Shown: in pieces, positions 28,388 to 38,297 of the stretch
Position numbering within the stretch: position 1 is the first letter of the stretch
How the letters are laid out: every line of letters starts with the position of its first letter
Assembly (NCBI RefSeq): GCF_030177935.1
Contig: NZ_CP089974.1
Span: 1,054,001-1,118,000 of the forward strand
Direction of reading: 5' to 3'
DNA: 64,000 nucleotides
DNA from: Moraxella haemolytica
GTDB lineage: Bacteria > Pseudomonadota > Gammaproteobacteria > Pseudomonadales > Moraxellaceae
The notes under the pieces: generated by a model
Database searches by the model: none
Seen by the model: only the letters and a program-made list of their open reading frames with translations
What the model was told of the DNA's origin: nothing
Program-made: the position numbers and the translations under genes

Positions 28388-29269
28388 ATGACAGCATCAG
28401 CCATACACCAACCAAAAAACAAACAAAGACGCATCATGCCATTTTTTGGACTAAGTTTGGGAGTAAGTGTGTTTTCGCTATCGTTACTTGTGGTATTGCC
28501 TTTTGTGATGATGATTTTTACGACACTCAACATGGGGTTTGGTGAAATCATTGACACCATCAAAGAACCACAAGTCTTTGCTGCCATTAAATTATCGCTA
28601 TCTATGGCAATTTTAGCGACCTTGACCAACCTTGTCTTTGGCACACTGATTGCTTGGGTGCTGGTACGCTATGATTTTTGGGGCAAATCGCTCATCAATG
28701 CTTTGGTAGATTTACCCTTTGCTCTACCAACCGCTGTAACAGGCATCGCTCTTGCCACACTTTATGCTCCCAATGGGTTTTTTGGACAATGGTTTACCAA
28801 AATAGGCATGGCTTTAACAGGAGAGCCTATTCGCATTGCCTTTACCCCAATAGGCATATGGCTTGCCCTGATTGTGGTGAGTTTTCCTTTTATTGTGCGT
28901 GCAGTACAGCCCGTACTTGCCGAGATGTTGGTTGAATTTGAAGAAGCGGCGGCTGTGATGGGAGCAAATCGCCTGACAACTTTTACAAAGGTCATCTTAC
29001 CTGAGATTGCTCCTGCCATGCTAATCGGTGCAGGCATGATGTTTGCTCGTGCTACAGGCGAATACGGTTCGGTGATTTTTATTGCAGGTAATATCCCCAT
29101 GAAATCTGAAATCCTACCACTCATCATCGTCTCAAAATTAGAGCAGTTTGATGTAGCAGGGGCATCATGTGCAGCACTCTTTATGCTACTGGTCTCCATG
29201 GTTGTATTGCTTGCCATCAACTTTACTCAATGGAAACTTTCTGCCAAACTTGGGGCAAAAACCAATTAA
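28388..29269 (+). CDS. cysT: Sulfate ABC transporter permease CysT (CysU)
   Basis: Inner-membrane permease, 293 residues, with six predicted helices. The EAA loop (E-E-A-A-A-V-M-G-A-N near residue 187) contacts CysA, and D-L-P-F-A-L-P-T-A-V-T-G-I-A-L near 109 is typical of CysT. It pairs with CysW, 89 bases downstream. Confidence 0.93.
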   Translation: MTASAIHQPKNKQRRIMPFFGLSLGVSVFSLSLLVVLPFVMMIFTTLNMGFGEIIDTIKEPQVFAAIKLSLSMAILATLTNLVFGTLIAWVLVRYDFWGKSLINALVDLPFALPTAVTGIALATLYAPNGFFGQWFTKIGMALTGEPIRIAFTPIGIWLALIVVSFPFIVRAVQPVLAEMLVEFEEAAAVMGANRLTTFTKVILPEIAPAMLIGAGMMFARATGEYGSVIFIAGNIPMKSEILPLIIVSKLEQFDVAGASCAALFMLLVSMVVLLAINFTQWKLSAKLGAKTN

Positions 29270-29358
29270 GACAGCTCATCAAACACCCCTTAATTCATTA
29301 AAGTAAATCAGCAAACACGATAAAGCATCATCATTTAAGCAAAAATTGGAAAAACGAC

Positions 29359-30204
29359 ATGGCAAGCCAATCCACCTACGACTATCAAGCCCACCCTGCC
29401 ACCAAAGATGCCACATGGATGAAATGGCTGCTTATTGCTTTTGCGGTTGGCTTTATGACCATTATGCTAGTGATACCACTCATTACAGTATTTTATGAGG
29501 CCCTAAAAGAAGGTTGGGAAGCGTATGTTATTGCACTATCCGACCCAGATGCTCTGCACGCCATCAAGCTGACACTCATGACCACTGCCATCGTCCTACC
29601 CATCAACATCATCATTGGGGTGGCACTCGCCTATCTCATCACACGGCATAAATTTCGTGGTAAATTTATCATCACCACCCTACTTGACCTACCTTTTGCC
29701 GTCTCTCCTGTTGTGGCAGGTCTTATGTTTGTACTACTGTTTGGGGCAAATACACTAATTGGGGGATTTTTTGAAAGCATGGGCGTTAAAATCATTTTTG
29801 CCACAACAGGAATCGTGCTTGCCACGCTATTTGTTACCTTTCCTTTTATTGCACGAGAAATCATACCGCTTATGCAATCCATTGGCGACAGCGAAGAAGA
29901 AGCTGCCCTAACCTTAGGTGCTAATGGTTGGCAGATGTTTTGGCACATCACCCTACCAAACATCAAATGGGCATTGCTCTACGGAATCATTTTGACTAAT
30001 GCTCGTGCAATGGGGGAATTTGGTGCGGTATCAGTAGTCTCTGGACACATTCGTGGTCAGACCAATACCATGCCATTAATGATTGAAATCGCTTATAACG
30101 AATACGCTTTTACGACCGCTTTTGCCATGTCAAGCCTGCTAGTCTTACTTGCTTTGATTACTTTGGCGGTACAAAATATCATGGCTCGCAAGAAAGCTAC
30201 ATAA
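29359..30204 (+). CDS. cysW: Sulfate ABC transporter permease CysW
   Basis: Second permease subunit, 281 residues, six predicted helices. The markers D-L-P-F-A-V-S-P-V-V-A-G-L near residue 110, the EAA loop (E-E-E-A-A-L-T-L-G-A-N) near 178 and A-R-A-M-G-E-F-G-A-V-S-V-V-S-G-H distinguish CysW from CysT. It is followed by cysA after 52 bases. Confidence 0.94.
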   Translation: MASQSTYDYQAHPATKDATWMKWLLIAFAVGFMTIMLVIPLITVFYEALKEGWEAYVIALSDPDALHAIKLTLMTTAIVLPINIIIGVALAYLITRHKFRGKFIITTLLDLPFAVSPVVAGLMFVLLFGANTLIGGFFESMGVKIIFATTGIVLATLFVTFPFIAREIIPLMQSIGDSEEEAALTLGANGWQMFWHITLPNIKWALLYGIILTNARAMGEFGAVSVVSGHIRGQTNTMPLMIEIAYNEYAFTTAFAMSSLLVLLALITLAVQNIMARKKAT

Positions 30205-30256
30205 AACCAACCTGCCCCATGATAGACATTAGATATTAACTTGCACTGGAAAAAAT

Positions 30257-30970
30257 ATGAGCATTGATATTAAAAACATCTACAAACAATTTGGCAGTTT
30301 TACCGCTTTAAATAACATCAACTTTACCGTTAATACAGGCGAACTGACTACTCTACTAGGACCATCTGGCTGCGGAAAAACCACACTGCTTCGCATCATC
30401 GCAGGTCTTGAGACGGCGGATTTAGGAGACATATGGTTTGATGACATCAATGTTACCAACCTGCCCGTACAAAAGCGTGGCATTGGCTTTGTGTTTCAAA
30501 ACTACGCCCTATTTCGCCACAAAACCGTTGCCCAAAACATTGCCTTTGGTCTTACTTTACTAAAAAACAGACCAAGTACCGCTAACATTGATGCACGAGT
30601 GGCAGAGCTTTTAGAATTGGTGCAACTTGGTCATACCAAAGACCGTTATCCACACGAACTATCAGGCGGTCAGCGTCAGCGTATTGCTTTGGCACGAGCC
30701 TTAGCAACATCACCCAAACTATTACTACTCGATGAACCTTTTGGGGCATTAGACGCCAAAGTGCGTAAAGAACTGCGTACTTCACTTAAACAAATTCAAA
30801 AAGACATCGGCATCACTTCCATCATGGTAACACATGACCAAGAAGAAGCAATCGCCATCTCTGATAAAATCATCATCATGAATCACGGTGTGGTTGAGCA
30901 AATTGGCACGCCTGATGAACTATTTGCTCGCCCAAATAGCGAATTTGTGGTGGACTTTTTGGGTTTATAG
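30257..30970 (+). CDS. cysA: Sulfate ABC transporter ATPase CysA, C-terminally short
   Basis: ATP-binding subunit, 237 residues. Walker A G-P-S-G-C-G-K-T-T, signature L-S-G-G-Q-R-Q-R and Walker B L-L-L-D-E-P-F-G-A-L-D are intact, and V-F-Q-N-Y-A-L-F-R-H is typical of CysA. The chain stops at F-V-V-D-F-L-G-L, exactly where E. coli CysA (365 residues) continues into the regulatory TOBE-type domain. About 125 residues are therefore absent. The nucleotide-binding domain alone is complete, so transport may persist without the regulatory part. The following 167 bases contain no recognisable TOBE sequence in any frame. Confidence 0.9.
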   Translation: MSIDIKNIYKQFGSFTALNNINFTVNTGELTTLLGPSGCGKTTLLRIIAGLETADLGDIWFDDINVTNLPVQKRGIGFVFQNYALFRHKTVAQNIAFGLTLLKNRPSTANIDARVAELLELVQLGHTKDRYPHELSGGQRQRIALARALATSPKLLLLDEPFGALDAKVRKELRTSLKQIQKDIGITSIMVTHDQEEAIAISDKIIIMNHGVVEQIGTPDELFARPNSEFVVDFLGL

Positions 30971-31137
30971 TAAAACAAAATTGGGGGTAGATTGGCTAAA
31001 TTTAACCACACTTAGGTTAAATACTGGCGAATTTTTATTAGCCAATCCACCCAAAAAGAACAATGGTTTACTAATATTTTTTTGCTAATAACGCAAAAAA
31101 TTTGTTACAATGGTTAAAATTTTAATCCTGATTTGAC

Positions 31138-31941
31138 ATGATGCAACAAGAACACACTTTTAACCACTCATCAGATAACGCTTCACAAAAACCACAATCC
31201 ACGCTAGAGAATTTTGCTCAGATCAGCGGTTTTGACGGCGATAGACTGATTGAAGATATTTTTATCAGTTGGCAACAAACCCTAAGTAGCCTAAAGCACA
31301 CTTATGCTAACGCTACTAGCCAATTTATTGATGAGATTAAAATACCCATCAGTCAAAATCAAATCAACGATGCACTATTTACCTATGTCGTTAAAAATGT
31401 TGATATGGTGCACGATTTAAGACTTGATGTTCACGATGGTTGGTTGCGACTATATACCACGGTTCATGTTCAAGGGATATTTGCCAGTCTCGCTAGCAAT
31501 TTTGAATTGGTGCATTTGCAACTAGACAAACACACTCAACGACTGGTGCTACGCCAGACTGGCGATACCGATGTATTAGAACTACACAGTAAAAAATGGT
31601 GGCAAGCACCTTTGGCAAAATTTGCCCTAAATAGCTACCGTGCGATCTTCAGAAAAGACCCGCTACCTGTCATTTTAAATAATATTAAAATTAAACAAGT
31701 GCCATTCGTTGAATACAAAGGCAATATCGTCTATTTAGAAATCGGACGATGGCTAAAAAACAGCGAACTTGTCATGAACGCCATTAAAAAAGTACAGGTA
31801 AATCAAGGCGTTCTAGAAAAGCAGCAGCTGTCTTTATACATTGAGCCAAACTTCGCTGAGATTTTAAGTTTTGGCGATCCTAACACTCCCATCATCACCG
31901 AACAAGACAATCCAAACCCAGATGACGACAAGAAGGATTGA
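31138..31941 (+). CDS. Conserved-looking hypothetical protein
   Basis: Not recognised. A 267-residue soluble protein with no signal peptide or membrane segment. The N-terminus is polar, rich in Asn, Gln and Ser. The middle (about 85-140) alternates hydrophobic residues in a beta-like pattern (L-R-L-D-V-H-D-G-W-L-R-L-Y-T-T-V). The C-terminus is acidic and basic (P-D-D-D-K-K-D). Codon use and a plausible GAC ATG start make it a real gene. It begins 167 bases after cysA and may be separately expressed; TTACAATGG upstream could be a -10. Confidence 0.65.
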   Translation: MMQQEHTFNHSSDNASQKPQSTLENFAQISGFDGDRLIEDIFISWQQTLSSLKHTYANATSQFIDEIKIPISQNQINDALFTYVVKNVDMVHDLRLDVHDGWLRLYTTVHVQGIFASLASNFELVHLQLDKHTQRLVLRQTGDTDVLELHSKKWWQAPLAKFALNSYRAIFRKDPLPVILNNIKIKQVPFVEYKGNIVYLEIGRWLKNSELVMNAIKKVQVNQGVLEKQQLSLYIEPNFAEILSFGDPNTPIITEQDNPNPDDDKKD

Positions 31942-32030
31942 TGATTGTAGAGATTTTGGCAGTTTGATTATGCCATGACACACGACTTTTCCATCACAGA
32001 CGGCTAAAGCCTACTTCATACTTACTAAGA

Positions 32031-32064
32031 AAATACCCCAAAGCCAGAGTTCTAGCTTTAGGGT
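32031..32064. terminator. Hairpin between convergent genes
   Basis: ACCCCAAAGC and GCTTTAGGGT form a 10-position stem with one mismatch. The T run is short on either strand, so it is a weak terminator candidate for the hypothetical gene or for cydC. Confidence 0.45.
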
Positions 32065-32143
32065 GTGGCTTAAAGACAGACTGGTTTTTCAAGCCCATGA
32101 CTGGTCAGTCTATTGGATTAAACGCACTTGGTCAATCCATCTA

Positions 32144-33838
32144 TTATTGACCGACTTTCATGATATTGATATCACTCATTTCATCGCCAATCTGATGCGT
32201 AGCAATGGCAAGTACGCCAATCTGCCCATTAGTTTGTAACTGAACAAGGCTATGCCAAACTGTTTGGCGAGTACTTTGATCAAGCCCTGCAAATGGTTCA
32301 TCAAGTAACAGCACCGCCTTTGGAGCAAGTAGTAGCCGTGCCAAAGCCACACGCCTGCCTTGACCGCCAGAAATTGCCGTGCCATATTCGCCAAGCGGAG
32401 TATCTAGTCCTTTTGGTTGGGATTTTGCCCAGTCAAGCAGTCCCACCTTATCTAACACCGACCACAGTTCATCGTCATTTGCAGATGGCTTACCCAGTCG
32501 TAGATTATCCGCTAATGTTTGATCAAAGATATCGACATTCTGCCCCAAATAGCCAAGAGAGCTACCAAAATCCACCGCATCAATATCCACACCATTAACC
32601 AAAATTTCACCACCAACACGAGCAATCTCTCCTGCCAATGTAGCAAGCAAAGTGGATTTACCTGCACCTGATGCACCAACAATGAGTGTTGGCTTAGTGG
32701 GAGTTAATACGCCATTGATGTTGGTTGTAGCCATCAGCCCTTTTGGCATTTTTACGGATACACCATGCAGATGAATCGTGGGCGTGCTGGCTATTGACTG
32801 CTTTTGGGGAATTGACTCACCATCAATCAAGGTGTTAATGCGAGTTTTAGCAAGCAGGCTTCTACCCCAAGCCAATGGCTCGCCAACCAGTCCGAGCAAG
32901 ATTTCTATCAGACCTAGTAAACCAAGTAACAGTGCCAGAACAACAGCAGGAGTTGGAGTTAAGGCTTGATTGCTTAGTAACTGTATGACAAATGATTTAG
33001 CCTGACCATCAAACAGACTGCCTGCCACCATCAGCAGTGCAACCGAAGCAATGGCGATGATGACTTGAATGAGTGCTTGACGGTTGCGTCTTAATCGCAT
33101 GGCTTGGCGTGTGGTTTGGGCGTATGCTTCATCTTGTGCCGACAAAGTCGCTACTTGCTCTTGCCACCTATTCCATGTCAATAGTGCGGTTAAAGCAGGC
33201 AAAGTATCCAATAGCTTACTCTTTTTTTGGGTTAATAGTATACTTTCACGCTCTGCTAGCCTTACCCCTTGTTTTAGCGTCCAAAGTGCCACAAGCAAAG
33301 ATGCTAGCAGACACAGCACGGTAAATAATGCCGTTGGTAACACCAAAAGTATCAACACCGATAATACACCAACCGCCAAAGTGGCCACAATAAATGGCGA
33401 AATCAGCCGTAGTGGTAATTCATCAAGTATATCAATATCTCGCACGAGCCGTTGCATGGTCTCGCTACTACTTTGAACATCTTGTCTATTCATACGAACT
33501 GACAGTGGCAGACTTGCCCAACGAGCAAAAAATCTCACCCTTAGTTCTTTTAATAGACCAAATACCGCATGATGCGACACCATCAAATCACCATAACGAG
33601 CAAAAGTACGCACGATGGCAAAACCACGAATCATCACAGATGGTATCAGATAATTAAAGGTTGCACCAAGAACAAGTACACCTGCCACACCTGCCATCGT
33701 AATAAACCATCCTGAGAGCATCACCAAGCCCAATACAGACAGAACGGTTGCAATGCCCAAAAGCCATGCAATGCCCCACAATAACTTTTGACTTAACAAA
33801 AGCTGTCTTAGGCGAAACTTATCATTTTGCCCTCTCAT
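32144..33838 (-). CDS. cydC: Thiol reductant ABC exporter subunit CydC
   Basis: Half of the heterodimeric CydDC exporter, 564 residues. Six transmembrane helices occupy about 1-320. The ATPase domain has Walker A G-A-S-G-A-G-K-S-T, signature S-G-G-Q-G-R-R and Walker B V-L-L-L-D-E-P-F-A-G-L-D. CydDC exports glutathione and cysteine to the periplasm, which is needed for assembly of cytochrome bd and c-type cytochromes. The start overlaps the cydD stop (ATGA), so the subunits are translationally coupled. cydAB is not in this window. Confidence 0.9.
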   Translation of the reverse strand: MRGQNDKFRLRQLLLSQKLLWGIAWLLGIATVLSVLGLVMLSGWFITMAGVAGVLVLGATFNYLIPSVMIRGFAIVRTFARYGDLMVSHHAVFGLLKELRVRFFARWASLPLSVRMNRQDVQSSSETMQRLVRDIDILDELPLRLISPFIVATLAVGVLSVLILLVLPTALFTVLCLLASLLVALWTLKQGVRLAERESILLTQKKSKLLDTLPALTALLTWNRWQEQVATLSAQDEAYAQTTRQAMRLRRNRQALIQVIIAIASVALLMVAGSLFDGQAKSFVIQLLSNQALTPTPAVVLALLLGLLGLIEILLGLVGEPLAWGRSLLAKTRINTLIDGESIPQKQSIASTPTIHLHGVSVKMPKGLMATTNINGVLTPTKPTLIVGASGAGKSTLLATLAGEIARVGGEILVNGVDIDAVDFGSSLGYLGQNVDIFDQTLADNLRLGKPSANDDELWSVLDKVGLLDWAKSQPKGLDTPLGEYGTAISGGQGRRVALARLLLAPKAVLLLDEPFAGLDQSTRQTVWHSLVQLQTNGQIGVLAIATHQIGDEMSDINIMKVGQ

Positions 33839-35640
33839 GGTGCCTCTCCATTAACCAAATCCTGATTGTTATCCTTGCCTAAATAATACACCTCATCAAA
33901 TGCCACGCCCGCCTTATCATGCGTTACCCAAATCACGGTTTTATCCCTACTAATATGGCTAAGTAACGCCTTGATATGCCCTGCTGTCTCGCCATCTAGG
34001 TGCTCGGTTGGTTCATCAAGTAGCCATACTTTGGCATCTTGAAGTAACAACTGAGCGATGGCAATACGCTGACCCTGACCACCTGATAGACCACCGCCAC
34101 GCTCGCTAAGCATGGTATGAATACCGCTAGGCAACCCATCAATCACCTCTTTTAGACCGACCGCCTGCAACACTGACACCAACTCATCATCACAAGCATC
34201 AGGCTTGGCTAGGCGTAAGTTATCTGCAATACTCATCGGCAACAGTGGCACGGTCTGCGACAGATAACCAAATTGTTCTCGTAGTGTAGCAACATCTATG
34301 TCATCATAGCGTACCGACTTACCATCAGCATGAATAATAATATCGCCCTCAAAATCGCCAAAACCCAATAAAATCTGCAAAATCGTAGATTTACCCACAC
34401 CACTTTCACCCATGAACGCTGTGCATTGACCTGCCTGACAAGTCAGCGTAGTTGGCGACAGTCTCACTCGACCATCATCACCAAAGACTTGCACATTTTT
34501 TAATTCAAAAGCAGGAGATGAATCAAAGATAAAAGGAGTACCACCGATTTGTTTTACCTTAAAATTCAATATAGGAGCAATCGCCTTAGCACAAGCTACC
34601 GCTTGACCTTTCACATGATATTCCGCCCCCAATCTGCGAAGCGGAGCATAAAATTCAGGGACGAGTAGCAAGATAAACAATGCTTCGCCATAACTGGTCA
34701 GCACCTGCCCTTTAGCCCATGGCAGCACACCCATCAAACCAAAGCCCAAATACATGGCAACCAAAGCGATTGATAAAGCCGATAAAAACTCAAGCACTGC
34801 ACTGTTTAAAAAAGCAATCTTTAGCACTTCCATCGTCCGCTTGCGATAGTTGTCCGAGCTTCGTTCAAGGTCTGATGTTGCAATATCTACCACACCAAGT
34901 CGTGAAAGTGTATTCACCCCACGAATCCAATCCAAGAACCGACCGCCAAGCTGTGCTAAAGCATCCATCTGCTCACGACTCTTGCGAGCAGTTGCTATGC
35001 CAATCAGCATCATAAAAATCGGTACAAGCGGTGCAGTGGCAAGCAGTATCACTGCCACTGTCAAGTTATAATACGCCACACATCCTGCCAGTATGATGGG
35101 CGTAGCTATGGCAGTCATCTTTTGGACATTAAAACGAGCGTAACCAACCAGACGGTCAGGTTCATCAATGATTTTGCTTGATAACGCCCCATCAGAACCA
35201 AAGTAGCGTCTGGCTTGTCCCAATTTACCTAACTTATCAAACAGCCTTGCTCGCACACGCCCAGCAATATCAATACCAATATTTGTCAGCACAACATCTT
35301 TGATATAACCAAGCCCAATGCGTATCAGCATACAACCAAGTAGCACCGCCAAACTCGTCCAAAGCCCCCTTGCCCGATATGGCACATCATGCACAAAAAC
35401 ATCAAACCAGCCACCAAACAACACCATCAATTCATACGACTGCACCACAAACACCAATACGCTTGCCACATCCAGTAGCCATACCATCATCATGGGTTTT
35501 TTAGCGGTGGCGAAAGTCGTGCGTAAAAATTTATTTGCCATGATGTCATCTTGACTGCGTTTGGACTTTCGTTTTGATTGTCTTATGGGCTTTTGAATAG
35601 TTGTTCGGCTATGGCTGTTATTTGGGGATTGATCGGTCAT
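33835..35640 (-). CDS. cydD: Thiol reductant ABC exporter subunit CydD
   Basis: Partner of CydC, 601 residues. A basic N-terminus precedes six membrane helices (about 50-340). The ATPase domain contains G-E-S-G-V-G-K-S-T, S-G-G-Q-G-Q-R and V-W-L-L-D-E-P-T-E-H-L-D. The N-terminal about 33 residues (rich in Ser, Arg, Lys and Gln) are unlike the family, so translation may begin at an internal ATG (M-A-N-K-F-L-R, residue 34). It is the first gene of the pair. Confidence 0.9.
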   Translation of the reverse strand: MTDQSPNNSHSRTTIQKPIRQSKRKSKRSQDDIMANKFLRTTFATAKKPMMMVWLLDVASVLVFVVQSYELMVLFGGWFDVFVHDVPYRARGLWTSLAVLLGCMLIRIGLGYIKDVVLTNIGIDIAGRVRARLFDKLGKLGQARRYFGSDGALSSKIIDEPDRLVGYARFNVQKMTAIATPIILAGCVAYYNLTVAVILLATAPLVPIFMMLIGIATARKSREQMDALAQLGGRFLDWIRGVNTLSRLGVVDIATSDLERSSDNYRKRTMEVLKIAFLNSAVLEFLSALSIALVAMYLGFGLMGVLPWAKGQVLTSYGEALFILLLVPEFYAPLRRLGAEYHVKGQAVACAKAIAPILNFKVKQIGGTPFIFDSSPAFELKNVQVFGDDGRVRLSPTTLTCQAGQCTAFMGESGVGKSTILQILLGFGDFEGDIIIHADGKSVRYDDIDVATLREQFGYLSQTVPLLPMSIADNLRLAKPDACDDELVSVLQAVGLKEVIDGLPSGIHTMLSERGGGLSGGQGQRIAIAQLLLQDAKVWLLDEPTEHLDGETAGHIKALLSHISRDKTVIWVTHDKAGVAFDEVYYLGKDNNQDLVNGEAP

Positions 35641-35855
35641 GGCGTTATTGTTATATAAAAGATGCTATTAAAGAATTTTAGGATAAATAATGACGAAAAA
35701 CAAAATGTTTCATTATCGCTAAATTTACCCAACTTTTCAAGATAGCATGACAAAATATAGAAAAATAGACCATTATTGATGATGCTTTATTGGTTATATT
35801 GCCACCTTACTATCATTCCATTTATAAATGAGTCATTGAATTAAAATACCAAAAT

Positions 35856-35886
35856 AAAATAAGGGTCGTTACCAACCCTTATTTTC
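35856..35886 (-). terminator. Terminator after fumC
   Basis: AATAAGGGT and ACCCTTATT form a 9-bp stem 18 bases past the fumC stop, with a T-rich tail on the minus strand. Confidence 0.8.
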
Positions 35887-35903
35887 AGACATCAAATGAA
35901 AAA

Positions 35904-37304
35904 TTATTTTGGCGAGACCATCTGTTCTGGACGAACAATCTCATCAAACTCTTCGCTTGTCAATAAACCCAACTCAATGGCGGTCTCTTTTAGCGATTTG
36001 TCATTTTTATAGGCAGTTTTTGCAACTTTGGCTGCATTTTCGTAGCCGATTTTGCGGTTCAGTGCCGTAACAAGCATGAGCGAATGATGCAAGAAATAAT
36101 CAATCTTCTCGTGATTTGGCTCAATACCTATTGCACAGTTATCATTAAAACTATTAATGCCATCACTTAGCAGACGAATGGATTGCAATAAATTATAACC
36201 AATCACTGGCATATAGACATTAAGTTCAAAATTGCCACTTGCTCCAGCCATCGAGATGGTTGTGTCATTACCAATCACTTGACAGCACACCATCGTCATC
36301 GCTTCAGATTGGGTAGGATTTACCTTGCCTGGCATGATGGATGATCCAGGTTCATTCTCAGGAATGCGTAGCTCACCCAATCCACATCTAGGGCCACTGG
36401 ATAGCCAACGGATATCATTGGCGATTTTATTCAAGCTGACGGCCAAAGTTTTTAGAGCGCCACTGGCAAACACTTCAGCATCACGAGCCGCCAGTGCCTC
36501 AAATTTATTCGGAGCGGTAACAAAGGGCAATTTGGTCAAATTAGAGATTGTTTGAGCAACTTCAATAGCGTACTTTGGGTGACTGTTTAACCCCGTCCCA
36601 ACCGCTGTTCCACCCAGTGGCAGCTGATATAGACCAGTTAAAGCATCATCAATGCGACTAAGTGCCAAATCAAGCTGTGCCACATACCCACTAAACTCTT
36701 GCCCCAAAGTTAAAGGGGTGGCATCTTGCAAATGAGTGCGTCCGATTTTGACAATATCGGCAAAGTCAGCGGATTTTTTAGCAAGGGTTTCACGCAATGA
36801 TTTAACGGCAGGAATGAGCTTATGGTTAATCTCTATGGCACTTGCCACACGAATGGCAGTAGGAAAGCTGTCGTTAGTAGATTGGGCATGATTGACATCA
36901 TCGTTCGGATGAATCGGCTGATACAAACCTTTTGGACTGCCTGCAAGTTCATTGGCACGATTAGCAAGAACTTCATTCATGTTCATATTAGACTGCGTAC
37001 CAGAACCTGTCTGCCAGACCACAAGCGGGAATTGATCCATAAGCCCGCCTGATAAAATTTCATCACAAGCCTTAACAATCAGCTCCGCCTTATCACCATC
37101 AATACGACCTAAATTGCTATTAGTGATGGCAGCTGCTTTTTTGACGATTGCCATTGCTTGAATGAGTGGAACTGGCAAGGTTTCACCACCGATTTTAAAA
37201 TTCTCACGACTGCGTTGAGTCTGTGCACCAAAGTAAGCATCGCTAGGGACAGCAATCTCACCCATCGTGTCTTTTTCTATGCGAATATTGGTCATATCAG
37301 TCAT
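35904..37304 (-). CDS. fumC: Fumarate hydratase, class II
   Basis: Iron-independent fumarase of the TCA cycle, 466 residues, about the E. coli FumC length. The superfamily signature [11 protein letters not shown] is present near residue 316, as are [12 protein letters not shown] near 103 and G-R-T-H-L-Q-D-A near 188 with the catalytic His. The gene has its own terminator and a promoter overlapped by a Fur-like sequence, consistent with induction when iron is short. Confidence 0.96.
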   Translation of the reverse strand: MTDMTNIRIEKDTMGEIAVPSDAYFGAQTQRSRENFKIGGETLPVPLIQAMAIVKKAAAITNSNLGRIDGDKAELIVKACDEILSGGLMDQFPLVVWQTGSGTQSNMNMNEVLANRANELAGSPKGLYQPIHPNDDVNHAQSTNDSFPTAIRVASAIEINHKLIPAVKSLRETLAKKSADFADIVKIGRTHLQDATPLTLGQEFSGYVAQLDLALSRIDDALTGLYQLPLGGTAVGTGLNSHPKYAIEVAQTISNLTKLPFVTAPNKFEALAARDAEVFASGALKTLAVSLNKIANDIRWLSSGPRCGLGELRIPENEPGSSIMPGKVNPTQSEAMTMVCCQVIGNDTTISMAGASGNFELNVYMPVIGYNLLQSIRLLSDGINSFNDNCAIGIEPNHEKIDYFLHHSLMLVTALNRKIGYENAAKVAKTAYKNDKSLKETAIELGLLTSEEFDEIVRPEQMVSPK

Positions 37305-37362
37305 TGCATTTTCCTTCTAAGTGAATTTAAGATAAAATAAGTGCTTGGTATATTCACCAAAT

Positions 37363-37391
37363 ACTATACCACCATTAAAAATAATTCTCAA
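37363..37391 (-). promoter_or_regulatory. Predicted fumC promoter
   Basis: On the minus strand TTGAGA, exactly 17 bases, TATAGT. Transcription would start near 37356, about 50 bases before the fumC ATG. Confidence 0.6.
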
Positions 37392-37410
37392 TCATTAGTT
37401 ATTATCATTT
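37379..37410 (-). promoter_or_regulatory. Fur-box-like operator upstream of fumC
   Basis: On the minus strand ATGATAATAACTAATGATT continuing GAGAATTATT gives repeated NAT(A/T)AT-type hexamers, as in Fur boxes. It covers the -35 element. It is a partial match to the consensus, judged by eye. Confidence 0.4.
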
Positions 37411-37447
37411 AATCATTAAACGCCTAGCTTGGTTAATTGGAAGCCCT

Positions 37448-38014
37448 ATGGACAACGCCACACTCAGAAAAAACATCAAAAAACAACGAAAGGCACTCAC
37501 TCAAAAACAACGGCAAAGATTCGCTTTTCTTGCCGGCTTGCACCTACCCAAGTTATTACTACATCTGCCTAAGCACGCTAACATTGGGCTGTATTTGGAC
37601 GATTTTGGCGAATTGCCAACAGCTCCCATCATGAAGTTCTGCCAAAAATATGGCTTTACGCCCTACTTGCCCATCACCAAGCAAGGCAAACCCTTAACAT
37701 TCGCTCCTTGTTTTTATCAGCCAACCAAAACCCCCTTAAAACGCCACACGCTCGGCATGAAAGAACCCATGACCAAGCCATCATTAACAGCAAAGCAAAT
37801 GGACTGCATCATCTGCCCTTTGGTGGCGGTGGATCAGCTGGGTCATCGGCTGGGCATGGGTGGTGGATTTTATGACAGAACTTTTGCCAATTTTCACGGC
37901 TTAAAGGTCGGTTGGTGCTACCACTTTCAAATGGTAGATAGATTGGCGGTCAATGATTGGGATCAAAGGGTGGATCTGGTGATTACAGATAGCAATATTC
38001 TCAGATTTTTCTAG
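37448..38014 (+). CDS. 5-formyltetrahydrofolate cyclo-ligase
   Basis: Converts 5-formyl-THF to 5,10-methenyl-THF using ATP, 188 residues. The N-terminal basic helix (R-K-N-I-K-K-Q-R-K-A-L) binds ATP phosphates and G-M-G-G-G-F-Y-D-R near residue 138 is the family signature. P-L-V-A-V-D precedes it as expected. E. coli homologue is YgfA (fau). It is the last chromosomal gene before the prophage on this side. Confidence 0.92.
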   Translation: MDNATLRKNIKKQRKALTQKQRQRFAFLAGLHLPKLLLHLPKHANIGLYLDDFGELPTAPIMKFCQKYGFTPYLPITKQGKPLTFAPCFYQPTKTPLKRHTLGMKEPMTKPSLTAKQMDCIICPLVAVDQLGHRLGMGGGFYDRTFANFHGLKVGWCYHFQMVDRLAVNDWDQRVDLVITDSNILRFF

Positions 38015-38297
38015 GGTTAGCTCCATCTTATCCAATAACTCGCCCTATTTGTTGTCATGTGATGACAATATAATGACAAAGAATATATTTTATAATTACT
38101 CGTTCCATCTCATAACCGCTAAACTTTTTGGCTAAAATGTCATGCAAGTAGATGGGTTTTTTATGACTAAATCTTCCCCAATAAAAAACCGCCCACGATG
38201 AATCATGAGCGGTTAAAATCACTGTTTTTTTGATAACAAAAAAGCCAAATAACCCATACATTTTTTAACATTTTTGCAAAAAAAGTGTATAAATTAC
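38015..38297. other. Left prophage boundary region
   Basis: No convincing gene. TTGTCAT-GTG-ATGACAA (38052-38068) is a perfect 7-3-7 inverted repeat directly abutting TATAAT (38069-38074), suggesting a repressed promoter of unknown purpose. A terminator for leftward phage transcription follows at 38181-38214. No tRNA or obvious attachment-site repeat could be found here. Confidence 0.4.
38181..38214 (-). terminator. Leftward terminator at the end of the phage late region
   Basis: AACCGC and GCGGTT close a hairpin followed on the minus strand by TTTTATT. Leftward transcription from tail genes would cross the toxin-like module in antisense and stop here. Confidence 0.6.

Noticed and set aside
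30888-31088. Frame following cysA as a shifted continuation of its C-terminal domain
   Set aside because: The sequence shows no TOBE-domain features and is shorter than the missing domain.
37305-37447. 6S RNA gene upstream of the 5-formyltetrahydrofolate cyclo-ligase gene, where it lies in many gammaproteobacteria
   Set aside because: The gap is only 143 bases and holds the fumC promoter; no long closing stem with a central bubble is visible.
38055-38261. 68-codon minus-strand open frame left of module 1
   Set aside because: It runs through the leftward terminator hairpin and has atypical composition, so it is not a credible gene.
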